Shown here: positions 7,301 through 8,830 of the stretch, piece by piece
Numbering within the stretch: the first letter of the stretch is position 1
Layout: the number at the start of each line of letters is the position of its first letter
NCBI GenBank assembly: GCA_002351705.1
Contig: DEHC01000002.1
Coordinates: 15,915 to 24,744 of the forward strand
DNA from: Gammaproteobacteria bacterium UBA2810
Lineage (GTDB): Bacteria; Pseudomonadota; Gammaproteobacteria; Enterobacterales; Succinivibrionaceae
DNA: 8,830 bases
Direction: 5' to 3'
Made by a program: the position numbers and the translations under genes
Notes under the pieces: model-generated
Databases searched by the model: none
What the model saw: only the letters and a program-made list of their open reading frames with translations
Told to the model about the DNA's origin: nothing

Positions 7301-7656
7301 GAGCGCAGCCCGCCATTAAGTACAATGACGTGGGCAGGGACAGGCTCAAAGGCAATCTCTGCGCCCTTTGAGGAGCCGAATTTCTCGAGCAGCGTGTTGG
7401 CGCCGATGATGAGCGATACAACCAGCACAACATAGATGATTGACTTCAGGAATCCTGAAATCTCACCTCCCCAGATGAGCATGCAGCCAGAGCCGATAAT
7501 GCCGATAAGCGCGACGGCCTGAGCCACAGGGCCTGACAGTGACTCCTTGATTGAGTTGAGCACGCTCTCATAGGGCATGCCCTGCTCGGACGCAAAAGCA
7601 ATGTCACAGACAGCCAGAAGAACCAGAGGAAGGAATTTGACAAATTTCATATTCAT
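7297..7656 (-). CDS. trbC: TrbC (VirB2-like) pilin precursor with cyclisation signals
   Basis: 119 residues from the chosen start. The signal peptide (1-22) ends AFA before S23. The mature part opens SEQGMPYESVL, followed by two hydrophobic helices (about 43-63 and 68-90) around a short loop (GGEISGF), the standard VirB2/TrbC pilin layout. After the second helix comes KGAEIA (97-102). In RP4, TrbC is cut by signal peptidase before a Ser, trimmed at the C-terminus, and the TraF peptidase removes AEIA while joining the Ser to the preceding Gly to make a circular pilin. The same Ser and Gly-AEIA are present here, predicting a 76-residue circle (S23-G98) and a 17-residue discarded C-terminus. An upstream in-frame ATG at 7707 was rejected because it lies inside trbB and would put 17 extra residues before the signal peptide, while AAGGAA is ideally placed for 7656. 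The gene follows trbB by 10 bases and overlaps trbD by four. Confidence 0.96.
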   Translation of the reverse strand: MNMKFVKFLPLVLLAVCDIAFASEQGMPYESVLNSIKESLSGPVAQAVALIGIIGSGCMLIWGGEISGFLKSIIYVVLVVSLIIGANTLLEKFGSSKGAEIAFEPVPAHVIVLNGGLRS

Positions 7657-7662
7657 AGATAT

Positions 7663-7668
7663 TTCCTT
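7663..7668 (-). promoter_or_regulatory. Shine-Dalgarno that fixes the trbC start
   Basis: AAGGAA on the minus strand overlaps the trbB TAA stop and lies six bases before the ATG at 7656. It places initiation directly before the signal peptide (MNMKF), not at the upstream ATG at 7707, and hints at coupling of trbC to trbB termination. Confidence 0.75.
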
Positions 7669-8614
7669 AGAGTGTTTCATACAGATACTTACCTGACTGC
7701 CGGTCAAAACCTGTCAGTCTGATAATTGAGCGGACCTTACGTCCTGTTTGGGTACGTGCAATGTGTATCACTAAGTGCACACACTGAGATACGAGCAGCG
7801 GAATATCACGAGGTGCCTGAGGATGCATTGATATAAGAAGCTCAAGCTTGCTGAGGCCTGCCGCGGCATCGTTCGCATGCAGAGTCGCAGCTCCGCCTTC
7901 ATGGCCTGAGTTCCAGGCCATCAGCAGATCCAGCGCCTCCGGCCCGCGGACTTCTCCGACAAGGATGCGATCCGGACGCATTCTGAGCGTCGTCTTCAGC
8001 AAATCGGTCATACTAACCTCGTAAGACGTATGAAACTGCACGTAATTCGGGGCAGTGCACTGGATTTCGCCGGTGTCCTCGATGATGACGATGCGCTCCT
8101 TATTGTTAATGTCCGTCATCTTGCTGATAACAGCATTGACAAGAGTAGTCTTGCCTGAGCCGGTTCCGCCGACAACAAGAATGTTGCGGTGATTGCGTAC
8201 GGCATCGATTATTACGTCGTACTGGTGCTCGGATATGATGCTGCTGTCGCGGTACTGCTCAAGACTGAAGACGCTGATAGCCTTCTTTCGGATAGAAAAA
8301 GTAGGAGCCGGCACAATCGGCGGAATCTGGCCTGCAAAGCGGCTGCCGTCAATCGGCAGCTCGCATTCCAGAATCGGCTTGGTAGCCGACACTTCAAGGT
8401 GATGGTAACCGGCAATAGTAGTCAGAATGCCCATTGCCTGGGCAGGAGCCACATGACATGAAGCCTTCGGAGACTCGCCAAGGCGTTCAACCCAGACCTG
8501 GCCGTCAGCGTTCAGCATGATCTCGACAACCTTGGGATCATGCAGATAGCGCATCAGCTCAGGTCCCATGTCATTCTCAAGCTTCTGGATCTGACGGGAC
8601 TGAACTGTAATCAT
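7667..8614 (-). CDS. trbB: TrbB (VirB11-like) secretion ATPase
   Basis: 315 residues from the preferred start at 8614, close to RP4 TrbB (about 320). The N-terminal domain starts with a short helix before MGPEL and contains VVEIMLNADGQVWVERLG. The ATPase domain carries Walker A GGTGSGKTT (149-157, Lys 155), the Asp box IVIIEDTGEIQ (about 175-185), Walker B RILVGEVRG (216-224, Glu 221) and the His box GHEGGAATLHAN (237-248). All are intact. VirB11 proteins are hexameric cytoplasmic ATPases that switch the channel between pilus assembly and substrate transfer, working with VirB4. The frame stays open to an ATG at 8692, but those 26 extra codons are Ser-rich, resemble no family N-terminus that I know, and overlap another ORF (8622-8801). 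No strong Shine-Dalgarno precedes 8614, so initiation may rely on termination of that ORF seven bases earlier. The start is the only uncertain part. Confidence 0.96.
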   Translation of the reverse strand: MITVQSRQIQKLENDMGPELMRYLHDPKVVEIMLNADGQVWVERLGESPKASCHVAPAQAMGILTTIAGYHHLEVSATKPILECELPIDGSRFAGQIPPIVPAPTFSIRKKAISVFSLEQYRDSSIISEHQYDVIIDAVRNHRNILVVGGTGSGKTTLVNAVISKMTDINNKERIVIIEDTGEIQCTAPNYVQFHTSYEVSMTDLLKTTLRMRPDRILVGEVRGPEALDLLMAWNSGHEGGAATLHANDAAAGLSKLELLISMHPQAPRDIPLLVSQCVHLVIHIARTQTGRKVRSIIRLTGFDRQSGKYLYETL

Positions 8615-8621
8615 GACTTGC

Positions 8622-8801
8622 TCAGCGTCTGAATCTGAAAGAGTTGAAGAGGTTTCTTGCCTGAACATATGACTCGCGGAACTCGCTGTCATGGTTCACG
8701 AGCCAGTAAATCTCATCAACCAGAGTCATAAGATCATCAGGATAAAGGAAGACTTGGGCATCTGTCAGATGCCATTTCCACTTGAATGTTTCGTAAGTCA
8801 T
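8622..8801 (-). CDS. Hypothetical 59-residue acidic, aromatic-rich protein upstream of trbB
   Basis: A 59-codon ORF starts at the ATG at 8801 (MTYETFKWKW) and ends ...NSFRFRR with TGA at 8622-8624. It has no signal peptide, membrane helix or cysteine. About 13 of 59 residues are Trp, Phe or Tyr, and the centre is acidic (YPDDLMTLVDEIYW), so a small folded cytoplasmic protein is plausible. GGGG (8807-8810) stands five bases before the ATG as a possible weak ribosome binding site; an in-frame TAG lies five codons before the start. Its stop is seven bases before the preferred trbB start, spacing that fits the compact operon. I recognise no family; RP4 has the repressor gene trbA upstream of trbB, but this ORF is half that length and shows no helix-turn-helix that I can see. 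The alternative is that it is a chance ORF and trbB starts at 8692. Confidence 0.55.
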   Translation of the reverse strand: MTYETFKWKWHLTDAQVFLYPDDLMTLVDEIYWLVNHDSEFRESYVQARNLFNSFRFRR

Positions 8802-8830
8802 AGCTACCCCACTATGCTAAAATCAGAAAC

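Noticed and set aside
7657..7707. 17-codon N-terminal extension of TrbC from the ATG at 7707
   Set aside because: It lies inside trbB and would precede a well-formed signal peptide; AAGGAA is correctly placed for 7656.
8615..8692. 26-codon N-terminal extension of TrbB from the ATG at 8692
   Set aside because: No Shine-Dalgarno, Ser-rich composition unlike TrbB N-termini, and it overlaps a plausible ORF; the start at 8614 gives the usual length. Not fully excluded.
8802..8830. Possible 3' end of another gene at the right edge (stop codons at 8804-8806 or 8812-8814 on the minus strand)
   Set aside because: Fewer than ten codons are visible in any frame, so neither frame nor identity can be judged; no convincing promoter is visible there either.

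Overview
The window is one uninterrupted stretch of a conjugative type IV secretion (mating-pair formation) operon of the IncP/RP4 'trb' class. Every supportable gene is on the minus strand, so transcription runs from the right edge to the left edge. This gene set and the mixed, roughly mid-50s GC composition suggest a Gram-negative member of the Pseudomonadota. The sequence alone does not tell the genus, nor whether the element is a plasmid or an integrative conjugative element.

In transcription order from the right: a previously unlisted 59-codon ORF (8622-8801), trbB (VirB11-type ATPase), trbC (VirB2-type pilin), trbD (VirB3), trbE (VirB4 ATPase), trbF (VirB8), trbG (VirB9), trbH (outer-membrane lipoprotein in the VirB7 position), trbI (VirB10) and trbJ (VirB5), which runs off the left edge. 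This is the RP4 order B-C-D-E-F-G-H-I-J, not the Ti-plasmid order in which J-K-L sit between E and F. The remaining parts of a transfer system (trbL/VirB6, relaxase, coupling protein, TraF peptidase, oriT) are not in the window and would have to lie outside it.

The genes are packed tightly. Three junctions are 4-base ATGA overlaps (trbC/trbD, trbE/trbF, trbG/trbH), two are overlaps of about 10 bases (trbD/trbE, trbH/trbI), and the widest junction between trb genes is 27 bases (trbF/trbG). Many Shine-Dalgarno sequences lie inside the last codons of the preceding gene, so translational coupling is likely. No terminator, promoter, tRNA, insertion sequence, CRISPR array or gene-free stretch over 300 bases was seen.

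Together the products would build an envelope-spanning channel and pilus. TrbB and TrbE are the cytoplasmic/inner-membrane ATPases, TrbD and TrbF inner-membrane platform parts, TrbG/TrbH/TrbI the core complex, TrbC the pilin and TrbJ a minor periplasmic/pilus-associated component. The most informative details are the preserved sequence signals for head-to-tail cyclisation of the TrbC pilin, the small ORF that changes the likely start of trbB, and low-complexity expansions in TrbI and TrbG. I see a well-formed known system with some unusual details, not a wholly new one.
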